Below are positions 1 through 8,077 of a DNA stretch of 64,000 nt, one piece after another. The DNA is taken from contig NZ_CP025613.1 in the NCBI RefSeq assembly GCF_002868735.1, positions 496,001 through 560,000 on the forward strand, in the 5' to 3' direction. Source of the stretch: Niveispirillum cyanobacteriorum. Its GTDB lineage: Bacteria; Pseudomonadota; Alphaproteobacteria; Azospirillales; Azospirillaceae. The translations under genes were made by a program, and so were the position numbers. Every line of letters begins with the position of its first letter. The stretch's first letter is position 1. The notes beneath the pieces are model-generated. The model was not told where the DNA came from. It made no database searches and saw only the letters and a list, made by a program, of their open reading frames with translations.

Positions 1-584
1 GCCGTTGCGCGCGCCGACGGTGCGACGAACAGCGGCGCGCGGGTCCAGGCGAGCGGGTCGGCCGTGGCGATCAGGATCGGTGCGGATGCGTCGCCATCGC
101 CGAGTGACGGCGCGACGGTGGCGACATAGGCGCGTGTTTCGGCCGGCAGAGGACGGCCCTTCAGCCAGTCCTCGTAACGTCCAGGACCGGCGTTATAGGC
201 CGCGATCCAGCCGGGCGAGCCATAGCGGTCATACAGCTCGCGGATATAGGCCGCACCCGCGATGATGTTGTCGCGCAGATCGTGAGGATCGGCGCCAAGG
301 CGGTAGCGATTACGCAAACCCGCCCATGTCGCCGGCATGATCTGCATCAGGCCCATTGCGCCCTTGGGCGAGACCGCGCGGGGATCGCCATTGCTCTCGG
401 CCTTCATCACCGCGCGTATCCATGCCGCGGGAAGCGCGAAGCGCTGCGCCGCCTCTGCGATGAGTTCGCCGAAAGGATCGCGGGCGGGCGAAGCGGCGAT
501 GCTCGACGGCTGCGCCAAGACCGGGACCGCGAGCCCGCAACCGCACGTCAGGCCGACAAGGAGAAAGAGTGAGGTCCGCCGCAT
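1..584 (-). CDS. Lytic transglycosylase (C-terminus beyond window edge)
   Basis: This enzyme would cleave peptidoglycan in the periplasm to let the conjugation apparatus through the wall. Translation from the ATG at 584 gives a hydrophobic signal peptide (residues 1 to about 25, ending LAQP), then an SLT/goose-lysozyme-like domain. Catalytic Glu63 sits in KAESNGDP, followed by GAMGLMQIMPATW (75-87) and AYNAGPGRY (129-137), the three signature blocks of family 1 transglycosylases. The frame is open to base 1, so the protein is at least 194 residues. Its start is only 4 bases past the stop of the DUF736 gene, so the two are probably one transcript. The fold is clear; the link to conjugation is inferred from context. 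Confidence 0.9.
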   Translation of the reverse strand, partial: MRRTSLFLLVGLTCGCGLAVPVLAQPSSIAASPARDPFGELIAEAAQRFALPAAWIRAVMKAESNGDPRAVSPKGAMGLMQIMPATWAGLRNRYRLGADPHDLRDNIIAGAAYIRELYDRYGSPGWIAAYNAGPGRYEDWLKGRPLPAETRAYVATVAPSLGDGDASAPILIATADPLAWTRAPLFVAPSARAT

Positions 585-588
585 CGCG

Positions 589-924
589 TCAGTCCTTTCC
601 GTCACGCTTCTGCGGACGGCTCCAGTGCAGCGACCAGGCGCTGCCCGCGTCGTCGTCGCGGAACAGATTGGCGCGGATCGGCTGCGGCAAGGCCGGATCG
701 TCGATCAGGAAAGCAATGTATTCGCCGGCGCGCTCGCCGGTGCGCTTCCAGCCCGCGCCGATCTCCGGGCCATCGTCATTTCCTTGATGGAGGCGATAGT
801 CCGGGGCGTTCTCCGTATCCGACGACTCGGCGGGGACGACAGTGACTTCGCAGTAGAGCGTGAGGGTGTGGACGCGCCCGACAAAGCCGGACTGCTGACG
901 GGTGAAGGTGCCGATCTGCGACAT
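589..924 (-). CDS. DUF736 family protein (copy 1)
   Basis: A 111-residue DUF736 protein, a family almost confined to conjugative plasmids and ICEs; its molecular role is not established. The pattern is typical: N-terminal IGTF, a middle GPEIGAGWKRT block, and C-terminal ANLFRDDDAGSAWSLHWSRP. I prefer the ATG at 924, preceded by a GGAG ribosome site, to the upstream ATG at 936, because the family begins at MxxIGxF. A second, diverged copy is at 6199-6519. The gene lies between the TraF-like peptidase and the transglycosylase and is read in the same direction. Confidence 0.88.
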   Translation of the reverse strand: MSQIGTFTRQQSGFVGRVHTLTLYCEVTVVPAESSDTENAPDYRLHQGNDDGPEIGAGWKRTGERAGEYIAFLIDDPALPQPIRANLFRDDDAGSAWSLHWSRPQKRDGKD

Positions 925-990
925 GATGGTCTCCATGGCGGTGGTGTTGGAAAGCCGTCGGCGGGCACCGCTCCCGACGACGGGAAGCGG

Positions 991-1536
991 TCAGCGCGTC
1001 GTCGCGCGCCAGACGAAGCGGCCATCGCCGTCCTCGTCGGTGTAGAGTGGGCTCGCCTTGCCGATGACGGTGCGCGCCGGAAGCGGGCCGAAATAACGGC
1101 CGTCCAGGCTGTCGCGGACATCGGGGTTCATCAGGAAAACCTGCCCATCGCCGATGCGCCGGCAGCCTTGCCAGACCGGCAGCGGACGGCCGAGCCGGTC
1201 GCGGTCGAGCGCCCGTCCAAGCGGCACGGCGTCGACGGTCACGACGTCCCCGGTGCGGCAGACCTGCTGGCCGGGAAGGCCCATGACGCGCTTCATCAGC
1301 GGCACGTTGCGGCCGATATAGCCGCGCCCGACGATGAAGTCGGAGAGCGGCTTGTCCGGGAGGGCGGCGACCAGATCGCCAACCGTCAGAGGGTGCGGCG
1401 GGGCGAGGTCATAGAGGCCGATCGGCGCGCTGGCCGAGGCGTTCCAGACGAGGCGCGGTGCGATCGGGACGAAGGCGGCGATGGCGACGCCCATCGTCAC
1501 GGCATAGGTCGTCATGACATAGCCGAAGCGGGTCAT
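991..1536 (-). CDS. traF: S26 family signal peptidase, TraF type
   Basis: A 181-residue S26 serine peptidase of the TraF branch, which processes and circularises conjugative pilin in the inner membrane. One N-terminal membrane segment (about residues 6-27) precedes the catalytic serine region SASAPIGLY (Ser36). The general-base lysine is Lys82 in MKRVMGLPGQ, and the family C-terminal block DSLDGRYFGP follows. Length is normal for TraF. The start overlaps the stop of the DUF2840 gene by 4 bases, which indicates translational coupling. The pilin gene itself is not in the window. Confidence 0.9.
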   Translation of the reverse strand: MTRFGYVMTTYAVTMGVAIAAFVPIAPRLVWNASASAPIGLYDLAPPHPLTVGDLVAALPDKPLSDFIVGRGYIGRNVPLMKRVMGLPGQQVCRTGDVVTVDAVPLGRALDRDRLGRPLPVWQGCRRIGDGQVFLMNPDVRDSLDGRYFGPLPARTVIGKASPLYTDEDGDGRFVWRATTR

Positions 1537-2054
1537 AGCCCGATCTCCCGCCGCATGAGCCCTGCCGCATGGCGCTCCAGCGTGTAGGCGCGCGGCTCAT
1601 GGCCCGCGCCGATCCGGTTGCCGACATGACGCCAGTGATCGGGGGCCACGTCGCAGGCGTCGATGCCGAGGGCCTCCACGGCGTCGATGTGGCGAAGCAC
1701 CTGTTCGACCTTGGGCCAGCCCTCGATCTTCAGCAGGATGTCGCCGCCGGGGCGCACGAAGGGCAGCGTCTGGTAGGCTTCGCCTGGCGCGACGGCGCGC
1801 ACGATGTCGATGCGCGAGGTGATCGTGCCGAAGTCGTTGGCGGCCCAACGCACGAAGGCGAAGAGGCTGCCCGGCCGGAAAGAGAAGACGCGGCGGCGGC
1901 GGTCGAGCACCTGTTCATGGGCTTCGTGGCCGAACCTGATCCAGTTCTCGATCCGCTTCTCGACATGCGTCAGCTCGACATGGGTGAGACTGTCGGCGAG
2001 ATGCGCGCGCGGCAAGGGGCCGCCCTGGGCGCGGGAAACCGCGGCGTCGGTCAT
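1533..2054 (-). CDS. DUF2840 domain-containing protein
   Basis: A 173-residue protein matching the DUF2840 pattern found in conjugative elements: an N-terminal THVEKRIENWIRFG block, then FAFVRWAANDFGT and GEAYQTLPFVRPGGDILLKI. Function is unknown. It is coupled by 4-base overlaps to the small protein upstream and to traF downstream, so it belongs to one parA-to-traF transcription unit. No signal peptide or membrane segment is seen. Confidence 0.85.
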   Translation of the reverse strand: MTDAAVSRAQGGPLPRAHLADSLTHVELTHVEKRIENWIRFGHEAHEQVLDRRRRVFSFRPGSLFAFVRWAANDFGTITSRIDIVRAVAPGEAYQTLPFVRPGGDILLKIEGWPKVEQVLRHIDAVEALGIDACDVAPDHWRHVGNRIGAGHEPRAYTLERHAAGLMRREIGL

Positions 2055-2305
2055 GATGGGTCTCCTTCGGCGGTCGGGGGAAATTCGCGCGCGAGCAGCT
2101 CGCGCAGCATGTCGGCGACCGTGACGCCGCGAGCGAACGCGGCGATCTTGATCCGGCCGCGCAGCGCCGGCGTCACGTCGATGGTCAGCCGGGCGGTGTA
2201 GCCGCCGGCGCCGGCATCGCGCGGCGGGTTGTCGGCCGCCTTGACCCAGCGCTCGGGATCGGCGGGCCGGGAGGCGAAGCCATTGCGGGACGAGCGCCCG
2301 TTCAT
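2051..2305 (-). CDS. Small partition-associated protein (ribbon-helix-helix-like)
   Basis: An 84-residue protein whose C-terminal half (YTARLTIDVTP followed by RIKIAAFARGVTVADMLREL) looks like a ribbon-helix-helix DNA-binding fold: a short beta strand and two helices. The ATG at 2305 overlaps the stop of parA as ATGA, and its own stop overlaps the DUF2840 start. Position directly after parA suggests a centromere-binding or autoregulatory partner of ParA, but that is inference; a large ParB is also encoded at 16160-18298. Confidence 0.75.
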   Translation of the reverse strand: MNGRSSRNGFASRPADPERWVKAADNPPRDAGAGGYTARLTIDVTPALRGRIKIAAFARGVTVADMLRELLAREFPPTAEGDPS

Positions 2306-2955
2306 CGCGCCGCCCTCCCGATGCTCAAGCACTCGATCGCGTCCGCCAGCGCCGCGATCTCGCGCGCGGCGGGCGTGCCGTCGTCCAGTTCGGAGACGAG
2401 CTGGCCGGACTGCGCGGCAGCCGCGAAGGCGACGCGCTGGCCGACGGTGGCGGCGAGGACGGGAGGATCGTGATCGGCCAGGGTCGCGGCCGTCTCGCGG
2501 GCGAGCACGGTGCGCGCGCCGCAACGATTGAGCACGAAGCGCGCGACCAGCTCCGGCCGGTAGATGCGCGCCTCGCCGATGAGCGCCAGCATCTCGGCGG
2601 AGGCCCAGCCGTCGAGGGGCGATGGCTGCACCGGGATCAGCACCAGGTCGGCGGCGAGCAGCGCCGAACGCATCAGGCTGGCGACGCGGGGCGGCCCGTC
2701 GATCACGATCATGTCGGCGTCACGGGCCAGTTCCGGCGCTTCCCGGTGCAGCGTATCGCGGGCGAGGCCGACGACGCCGAAGGAGCGAGCCAGGCCCTCA
2801 CGGCTGCGTTGCTGCGACCAGTCCAGCGCCGAGCCTTGCGGGTCCGCGTCAATCAGGGTGACGCGCTTGCCCTGGCTCGCCCAAACGCCCGCGAGGTTCA
2901 GCGCCAGCGTCGTCTTGCCGACGCCGCCCTTCTGATTGAGGAGCGCGACGATCAT
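2302..2955 (-). CDS. parA: ParA family ATPase
   Basis: A 217-residue deviant-Walker ATPase that would drive segregation or maintenance of the excised element. The P-loop KGGVGKTT is at residues 9-16 with the signature lysine at 9. LIDADPQGSALDW is the Walker A' segment and MIVIDGPP the Walker B. It lacks the N-terminal helix-turn-helix of longer plasmid ParA proteins, so DNA-specific autoregulation by ParA itself is unlikely. It overlaps the repA stop and the start of the next gene by 4 bases each. Confidence 0.92.
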   Translation of the reverse strand: MIVALLNQKGGVGKTTLALNLAGVWASQGKRVTLIDADPQGSALDWSQQRSREGLARSFGVVGLARDTLHREAPELARDADMIVIDGPPRVASLMRSALLAADLVLIPVQPSPLDGWASAEMLALIGEARIYRPELVARFVLNRCGARTVLARETAATLADHDPPVLAATVGQRVAFAAAAQSGQLVSELDDGTPAAREIAALADAIECLSIGRAAR

Positions 2956-4082
2956 CGCCGTCCTCCCGGAACGGGAGTGAAAGGGAGCTGCGGGAGGGGA
3001 TGCGTGTCGGCGGCTTCGGGGCGCCGTTTGCCGGCGACGCTGAGGGCCTTCGTGGCCTGCCGGACGAGGTTTTCCACCTCACGGGCGCGCTCTTCAAGGT
3101 TAGAGTCTTTGTTAGACTCTAAGTTAAGGGTGCGATTTTCGCTTTTCGTACCGTGGGTTAGGGCCGGTTTCGGTTCCCGTTGGCACGAGGGTCTGGTTCC
3201 TGATGGCACGCGCCCTCGGGTTCCCGATGGCACGACGCCATCCACAGCTTTTCCACAGGTGGGCTGTGGCTCGAAGGCGAGCAGCGTGCGGCCGCCGCCC
3301 TCGATCTCGAGGAACAGCGTGTAGCCGGGGAGCGGCTGGCGCCGGATGATGTCGCGCAGCTCGAAGGCGAAGCGCTTGAAGGGGGAGAGCGCGCCTGATT
3401 TCTGGTGGAGGTGGCGGAAGTCGAAACGCCAGCCGTTGCGCTGGCGGCCGCCGTGCTTGCGGACAATTCGATAGAGCCAGCGGTCGAGACCGCCCGTCAG
3501 GCCGAAATAGGCGCGGTCGATCGTCAGCACGAGCGCGTCGTCGAGGACGGCCTGGTAGAACCAGTCGGGCAGGATCAGCTCGATCCCATCGGGCTTGCCG
3601 TTCCGGTCGGTGCGCTCCTTCCACTCGTTGATCCAGGAGAAGCGATGTCGCCGGCCCTCGGCGGGCTGACGGATCGAGGTGCAGATCGTCGTCGATTGCA
3701 GCCGGTCGAGCGCGGCCTTGAGACGCTGATAGTCGCGCAAGGACGTGCCGCGGCCGATGAATCTGAGGATTTCATAGGGGGTGGCGACCAGCAGGCGCGA
3801 GGTGCGCAGGCCCGCGTCGCGCGCCTCGACGATCTGGCTCGCCGCCCAGATCAGGATGTCGGCGTCCCAGATGGTCGCCATGCCATGATCGGGCACGGCC
3901 TCGACGCGGATCGACACGCCCCCGGCGCAGAAGTCGATCGGCGCGGTGCGATGGGACTTGGAGAGGGAGAAGAAGGGATAGGCCATGAGATCCTGCGCAT
4001 CTCGGGCAGCGAACTCGCCAGGGAGCGCCCGAAACAGGTCGAGCTGTTCGCGCTCCGAACGGGATTGCCGCCGCGCCGCCAT
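2952..4082 (-). CDS. repA: Replication initiator protein A (RepA-like)
   Basis: A 376-residue initiator of the family found with ParA on alphaproteobacterial plasmids and ICEs. Recognisable blocks are LMAYPFFSLSKSHRTAPIDF near the N-terminus, ATIWDADILIWAASQI, and a winged-helix region ending FDFRHLHQKSGALSPFKRFA. Such proteins support transient replication of excised ICEs. The C-terminal tail (from about residue 265) is low-complexity and includes two copies of VPSGTR. These are encoded by three near-identical direct repeats at 3172-3234 that look like iterons, so the origin may lie inside this gene. Confidence 0.85.
   Translation of the reverse strand: MAARRQSRSEREQLDLFRALPGEFAARDAQDLMAYPFFSLSKSHRTAPIDFCAGGVSIRVEAVPDHGMATIWDADILIWAASQIVEARDAGLRTSRLLVATPYEILRFIGRGTSLRDYQRLKAALDRLQSTTICTSIRQPAEGRRHRFSWINEWKERTDRNGKPDGIELILPDWFYQAVLDDALVLTIDRAYFGLTGGLDRWLYRIVRKHGGRQRNGWRFDFRHLHQKSGALSPFKRFAFELRDIIRRQPLPGYTLFLEIEGGGRTLLAFEPQPTCGKAVDGVVPSGTRGRVPSGTRPSCQREPKPALTHGTKSENRTLNLESNKDSNLEERAREVENLVRQATKALSVAGKRRPEAADTHPLPQLPFTPVPGGRR
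3172..3234. repeat. Three iteron-like 16-bp direct repeats inside repA
   Basis: GGTTCCCGTTGGCACG (3172-3187), GGTTCCTGATGGCACG (3195-3210) and GGTTCCCGATGGCACG (3219-3234) start 23 and 24 bases apart, about two helical turns. Regular spacing on one face of the helix is the pattern of initiator-binding iterons. They encode the repeated SGTR segment of RepA, so coding constraint is an alternative explanation. Confidence 0.55.
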
Positions 4083-4100
4083 TCGGGGGTTCGTCGGCGG

Positions 4101-4382
4101 TCAGCGTGGGCGCCGGGCGGCCTGGGCCAGCGGCGCCGGCGTGTGACGCCTCGCGGGAAGGATCGAACCGCGCGGATCGGAGGTCGAGGTGACGGCGCCG
4201 CGCGCGGCCCAGGCTTCGAGATCGTCGACGGCATAGACGACGCGGCCGCCGAGCTTGCGATAGGCCGGGCCGGTGCCGTAGGTCCGATGCTTTTCGAGGG
4301 TCCGGGCGGACAGGCTAAGAAACGCGGCGGCTTCCTTGGTGCGCAGGAAGCGCGGCGGGAGAACGGCGAGATCGGGTCGCAT
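4101..4382 (-). CDS. AlpA/excisionase-like helix-turn-helix protein
   Basis: A 93-residue MerR-like winged-helix protein of the excisionase/AlpA class. The DNA-binding unit runs from FLRTKEAAAFLSLSARTLEKHR through GPAYRKLGGRVVYAVDDLEAW (about residues 12-58). Proteins of this type control integrase genes or bend attachment sites during excision; in this ICE family they lie just before repA. The C-terminal tail (about 65-93) is Pro/Arg/Ala-rich and probably disordered. It is 18 bases from the repA start and likely in the same operon. Confidence 0.8.
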   Translation of the reverse strand: MRPDLAVLPPRFLRTKEAAAFLSLSARTLEKHRTYGTGPAYRKLGGRVVYAVDDLEAWAARGAVTSTSDPRGSILPARRHTPAPLAQAARRPR

Positions 4383-4522
4383 GGATGGGGCCTCCGTGAG
4401 CTTCGTGAAGGCCGCTGGAGATCAGCGGCGAGCGAAGGCCACGATGGCGAAGCAGGACCGGCGCGATGCAGGGCGAAGTTGGGGGGGGCTAAAATCGCCC
4501 ACCGGCTATCGCGTCGGCGCGA

Positions 4523-5297
4523 TCAGTCCGGCCGGCGGTGTCGCAGTAAGGCGCGATAGCCGCCGGCGATCATGGCGCGCGCGTCCCGCAGCAGGGTTTT
4601 GATGGCGTGGCGGGCGGAGGCGTCCTGCCACGCCTGGCGGTCGAGTCGGGCGATGTGGAAGATGACCTGCGCGATTTCCCGCTGGGTCGCGCCATCGCGA
4701 TAGCCGTCGAAGCATTGCAGCATCCGGCGCAATCGCAGGCGATGTTGTGCCGTCAGCCGGGTATCCGGCGGGATGGCCCGGCCGTGAAGGGTGGCCAGCA
4801 GACGGCAAAGGGATCGGACACGATCGAATCCCTCCCGACCCAAAGGAATGATGGCGGCAAGGGGTCGGTCGACCGGCGTGGCCGTCTCGATGACGAGCTG
4901 GACACTTTGGCCGTCACCGAGATCGTAGAGAAGGATGTCTTCGTCATGGTCTCCGATGCGGTAGGCGGCATCGAAGGTCGGTTGCGGATCGGTGTCCTCG
5001 GCGAGACCCGCAGGGGCCGGCCCCAGAAAGATGGCGCTCGTATCGTTCGCGGGCAGCCAGGCGATGCGGGCTTCAGATGGCGGGGCCTGCGGGTCCGCGG
5101 GGAAATCGCAACCCCCATCGGCGCCGGATCTTGTCGGTCAGCGTCTGGATGTCGGTCTTTCCCTCGCTCAGCTCCCGGTAGTCTTCAACATAGGCGTCGT
5201 TGCGCCGGAGCCACTCCCAGGCGAGATCGGACGGGCTCATCTCGGCGATGTGCTCATAGGCGGCGGAGGAGCGCCAGCCTGCTGCATTGGGTGTCAT
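4523..5297 (-). pseudogene. DUF6499-DUF2285 protein, interrupted by a one-base frameshift
   Basis: The ATG at 5297, with a GGGAGGA ribosome site, opens a DUF6499-type N-terminal domain (WRSSAAYEHIAEMSPSDLAWE) that reaches a stop at 5073 after RWGLRFPRGPAGPAI. The continuation of the family (ADPQAPPSEARIAW, then EDILLYDLGDGQSVQL, then the DUF2285 domain) is intact in the next frame down to 4523. The shift is at a run of four C (TTTCCCCGCGG, about 5092-5102 on the plus strand) where three would restore RFPADPQ. It may be a true frameshift, a sequencing error, or a +1 recoding site. Family members are regulators of ICE transfer. Confidence 0.75.
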
Positions 5298-5411
5298 CGC
5301 GATCCTCCCTTTGCGTAAGTGATTGTGGAGGAAGAAAGGATTCTCGACAGGGCCGCCCGATGGAAGCTCGGCGGTGGGCAAAGCGCGATGCCAAGTCGGC
5401 ATCGCGGCGGG

Positions 5412-5699
5412 TCAGTGCCGAGGGCGGGTCAACTCGCGGTAGCCCTGTTCCGTCATCCAGCGCGCCCGCGCCAGGTGCGAGTCGTGAACATGGCGGCAAC
5501 GCTCTGGGTCGTGCGCGGGATCGAGGCCGAAGATGGCCTGGACGGCTTCCTGCCAGGCGGCGCCGTCGCGGGCTGAGTCGATCAGACGCATGTAGAGAGC
5601 CATGTGCTCACGGTCGTAGGCCGTGAGCGACTGGCTGACCGGCGGCTCGTCGAGGAATGAGGGCGTTAGCTGTCCCATAGAGCGACTATAATCGCTCAT
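5412..5699 (-). CDS. DUF2285 domain-containing protein
   Basis: A 95-residue stand-alone DUF2285 protein; the family pattern LTAYDREHMALYMRLIDSA, QAIFGLDPAHDPERCRHVHDSHLARARWMTEQGYR is complete. DUF2285 proteins are helical, putatively DNA-binding, and occur as pairs in ICEs, matching the interrupted copy next door. The ATG at 5699 follows directly on a CGACTAT-containing inverted motif (5679-5694). The gene lies downstream of the XRE regulator at 5761-6015, read in the same direction; a regulatory pair is plausible. Confidence 0.82.
   Translation of the reverse strand: MSDYSRSMGQLTPSFLDEPPVSQSLTAYDREHMALYMRLIDSARDGAAWQEAVQAIFGLDPAHDPERCRHVHDSHLARARWMTEQGYRELTRPRH
5679..5694. promoter_or_regulatory. 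Inverted CGACTAT-type motif before the DUF2285 gene
   Basis: AGCGACTATAATCGCT has 5-bp arms (AGCGA/TCGCT) and shares CGACTAT with the larger palindrome at 6058-6074. It lies immediately upstream of the ATG at 5699 and could be an operator for the adjacent XRE regulator. Confidence 0.45.
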
Positions 5700-5760
5700 C
5701 CGAGGTTCGTTAACAGCATCGTGGGAAATTCTGTGCGCCGCCTGAACAAATGGCGGGCGC

Positions 5761-6015
5761 TTAACGCCTCGGCGGCAAGTCTTTGCGGTCGTGAAGCAAC
5801 AGCACGCCTTCGCCCTTGTCGGTCGAGAGCAGGACGATCCCCGCGGCCTCCAGCGCCCGGCGAACGAGATCGCGCGTCGACTCATACACCTCGAGGTCGT
5901 TTTCGGATTCGAGACGCTTGAGCGCGGTCAGCGATGTCCGGGCCTCGTCAGCGAGCGTCTCCTGTGTCCATCCCAGCAACGCGCGTGCGGCCCGTGATTG
6001 TCGGGCGGTGATCAT
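5761..6015 (-). CDS. XRE family transcriptional regulator
   Basis: An 84-residue Cro/CI-type regulator. The helix-turn-helix is at about residues 6-45 (SRAARALLGWTQETLADEARTS then LTALKRLES). The C-terminus holds a short beta segment (GIVLLSTDKGEGVLLLHD) seen in small ICE-borne XRE proteins. I chose the ATG at 6015 because the family begins MITxxQxRAAR; an upstream ATG at 6039 is possible. A perfect 7-bp-arm palindrome lies 43 bases upstream, so autoregulation is likely. In related ICEs, XRE plus DUF2285 genes control transfer. Confidence 0.88.
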   Translation of the reverse strand: MITARQSRAARALLGWTQETLADEARTSLTALKRLESENDLEVYESTRDLVRRALEAAGIVLLSTDKGEGVLLLHDRKDLPPRR

Positions 6016-6057
6016 GAATGACCACCTCCCACCGGCCAATAACTACTTGCCAGAACT

Positions 6058-6074
6058 ACGACTATTTTAGTCGT
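6058..6074. promoter_or_regulatory. Palindromic operator candidate upstream of the XRE gene
   Basis: ACGACTATTTTAGTCGT is a perfect inverted repeat with 7-bp arms and a 3-bp centre. The same CGACTATTTT half-site recurs twice at 9111-9173 and a variant at 5679-5694. Confidence 0.55.
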
Positions 6075-6161
6075 TCTTGGCGTCGCGGGGGCTGCTGGAA
6101 ACCTGGTCGCCCGTCTCCTCCGGTCTTCGGCGGCGTCACCGATTCGCGCGCGGGCAAGGCA

Positions 6162-6189
6162 AAGGCCCCGGCCTGTCGGCCGGGGCCTT
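6162..6189 (-). terminator. Rho-independent-type hairpin after DUF736 copy 2
   Basis: AAGGCCCCGGCC and its perfect complement form a 12-bp stem with a 4-base loop, 9 bases past the stop of the DUF736 gene at 6199. The T-tract on the minus strand is short (TTGCCTTG), so termination strength is uncertain. Confidence 0.65.
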
Positions 6190-6198
6190 GCTGGTGGG

Positions 6199-6519
6199 TC
6201 AGTCCGCCCGGCGGTTCGGGCGGGACCAGATCAGCGAGTAGCCGTCGCCGTCCTCGTCGTCGAAGAGGTTGGCGTAGATGGGGGCGTTGAAGCTCGGATC
6301 GTCGAGCTTGAGGCCCAGATAGTCGCGGCCCTCGTTGGAGCGCTTGGACCAGGCGGCGCCGATCTCGACGCGGCCGACCAGAACCCGGTGGCTGGGGGCG
6401 TTTTCGCCGGTGGCGCGCTGGTCGGGGACGATGCGCACGCCCTTGGCCTGGACGCTGAGGGTGACGATTTCGCCGGTGAACTCGTTGCCGGTCTTCTTGA
6501 AGGTGCCGATGGTCGCCAT
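6199..6519 (-). CDS. DUF736 family protein (copy 2)
   Basis: A 106-residue DUF736 protein with the standard opening MATIGTFKKTGNEFTGEI, the middle GRVEIGAAWSKRSNEGRDYLGLKLDDP and the closing ANLFDDEDGDGYSLIWSRP. It is much closer to the family consensus than copy 1 at 589-924, which has an extra acidic insert and a longer C-terminus. It appears to be a single-gene transcript: a GC-rich hairpin follows and about 570 bases without a gene precede it. Function unknown. Confidence 0.9.
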   Translation of the reverse strand: MATIGTFKKTGNEFTGEIVTLSVQAKGVRIVPDQRATGENAPSHRVLVGRVEIGAAWSKRSNEGRDYLGLKLDDPSFNAPIYANLFDDEDGDGYSLIWSRPNRRAD

Positions 6520-7092
6520 TTCAAATCTCCGTTTCCGTTATCGAGCCCGCACCATTGCGGCCTCGATGGCGATCGACAGGCCGGAGGCGATCGACGGCGC
6601 ACCCCGCAGGGGCCTGACAGCAAAGGAGGAGCTTTCTTGTCTCGCGAGGAATGACGGCGAAGCCGGCAGGGGAAGAAAGTTGTGACGCCGCTGTTGCGCC
6701 ATAGGCGATCGAGGCGCAGCCGGCCTTCGGCCAGATCAAGCCATTGAAGAGGCCGTTTGGAGCGGGCTGGTGACGGGAAGAAGCGGAGAGGATGGCGGCT
6801 CTCTCGAAACCGGCGCCAAGACCTGCCGGATGTTCGCCGGCGCATCGCCCCTCTTGGCGGCGGGCCTTGCGGTCCTGCGTTGTCCGGGCCTGCCGCGGGC
6901 GGAAACCCTCCGCCCTTCCGTGTCGGTCGGCTGCGCCGCGACCGGCGTTCGGTTCGGGCGCTTCCGATGGGATGACCCGCGCTGCGGCCATCAGCGTGAT
7001 CCGGGTTCGTCGCCCGCATCGCCGCCCCCTCAAGCCGACACGGACGGCGTGGTGTCGCCCCTATTGTCCCGCCGATACCGGCTGCGGAATGG
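6520..7092. other. 573-bp region without a convincing gene
   Basis: Open frames occur on both strands but none shows family resemblance, a ribosome site or consistent codon use. The segment is flanked by two minus-strand ICE genes and would contain the promoter of DUF736 copy 2. Its length is unusual in this tightly packed element; an origin of transfer or a non-coding RNA is possible but not shown. Confidence 0.5.
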
Positions 7093-7533
7093 TCAGGCTC
7101 CGGCGGGGCTCCGGCCGACCGGGCCAGCGGCCGCCATGCCCGTAACGCGCGCGAACGCGGTGACGCCGACTGCGACCGCACCGATGACGGAAAACACCAA
7201 CTGCCAGGTTTCCGACGGCATGGTGTGCTTCACGATGCCGTGCGTGGCGTGGTAGCCGGCGAGGGCAGCGGGCGCGACAAAGGCGAGCGCGATCAGCAGC
7301 CGAGCCCAGAGCGGGCGAACAATCCCGAGCAGGATCTGGCCAAGGCCGAGCGTCAGCCCGGCCGCGACCACGCCGATCAGGATCGCGCCCATCCAGCCCG
7401 CGCCCGTGTGATAGGCCCAACCGCCGGTGGTGAGGCCAGCGAAGAAGGGCAGCGCGAAGACGGCGAGCGTGAACAGAAGCCAGCAGAAGAAGCCGATGGC
7501 CGCGATGGAAAGGATGATGCCGAGAAGGATCAT
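7093..7533 (-). CDS. Multi-pass membrane protein, unknown function
   Basis: A 146-residue very hydrophobic protein with about four membrane segments: residues 2-32, 44-70, 76-95 and 108-135. No catalytic motif or signal peptide with a cleavage site is visible. Similar small membrane proteins occur between DUF736 and DUF2493 genes in related ICEs, but I cannot assign a role. The C-terminal tail (AAAGPVGRSPAGA) is probably cytoplasmic and disordered. Confidence 0.75.
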   Translation of the reverse strand: MILLGIILSIAAIGFFCWLLFTLAVFALPFFAGLTTGGWAYHTGAGWMGAILIGVVAAGLTLGLGQILLGIVRPLWARLLIALAFVAPAALAGYHATHGIVKHTMPSETWQLVFSVIGAVAVGVTAFARVTGMAAAGPVGRSPAGA

Positions 7534-7675
7534 GGCGGTGTCTCCGAAAGAACGATTCTGACGGTCGCGCCTTCCACCACCACCACGGCGCGTCGGGGAT
7601 CATAGCAAAATATCGACGCGGACGGGAGCCGAAACCGACAAGGTTTCAGCCCCGTGGGCGATGATCTTCGCCCCT

Positions 7676-7843
7676 TCATGGAGCGAAGGGGTCGATTTCG
7701 CGGACGATCTGCGAGAGGTCGCCGTCATATTCGCTGGCGGGCGTGACCGAGAGCGTGCCGTCGCCGGCGCGGAAGATGACGATGACCGCCATCAGGCTGG
7801 TGGCGAGGCTGAAGGCGAAGGCGTGGGCGTCGTTGAAGGACAT
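7676..7843 (-). CDS. Small hypothetical membrane-anchored protein
   Basis: A 55-residue protein starting MSFNDAHAFAFSLATSL with one probable membrane helix (about residues 8-25) and an acidic C-terminus (ASEYDGDLSQIVREIDPF). The ATG at 7843 is chosen because upstream sequence in this frame has no protein-like character. It lies alone between the membrane-protein gene and the DUF2493 gene on the same strand. Function unknown. Confidence 0.6.
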   Translation of the reverse strand: MSFNDAHAFAFSLATSLMAVIVIFRAGDGTLSVTPASEYDGDLSQIVREIDPFAP

Positions 7844-8077
7844 CGATCCGGCTCCTGTTTCGAGCGGAGGACCACCCCCGCTGACAGGCGCCCGACGTGT
7901 CGGACTGAGAGCTGCAATCACCGCGCAGGCGGAGCCGGAGCGGCGGCACGCAAGGCGTAGCCGACCCTTCACGGGTTGATGGCGTCAGGCGATCAGTCTG
8001 ACCGAGGATCAGCGCAAAGAAGCGGGGAGTGGTGCTCTGCGGCAGGAGCCGGTGTCCTGCCGTGGAGACGGCGGCGC

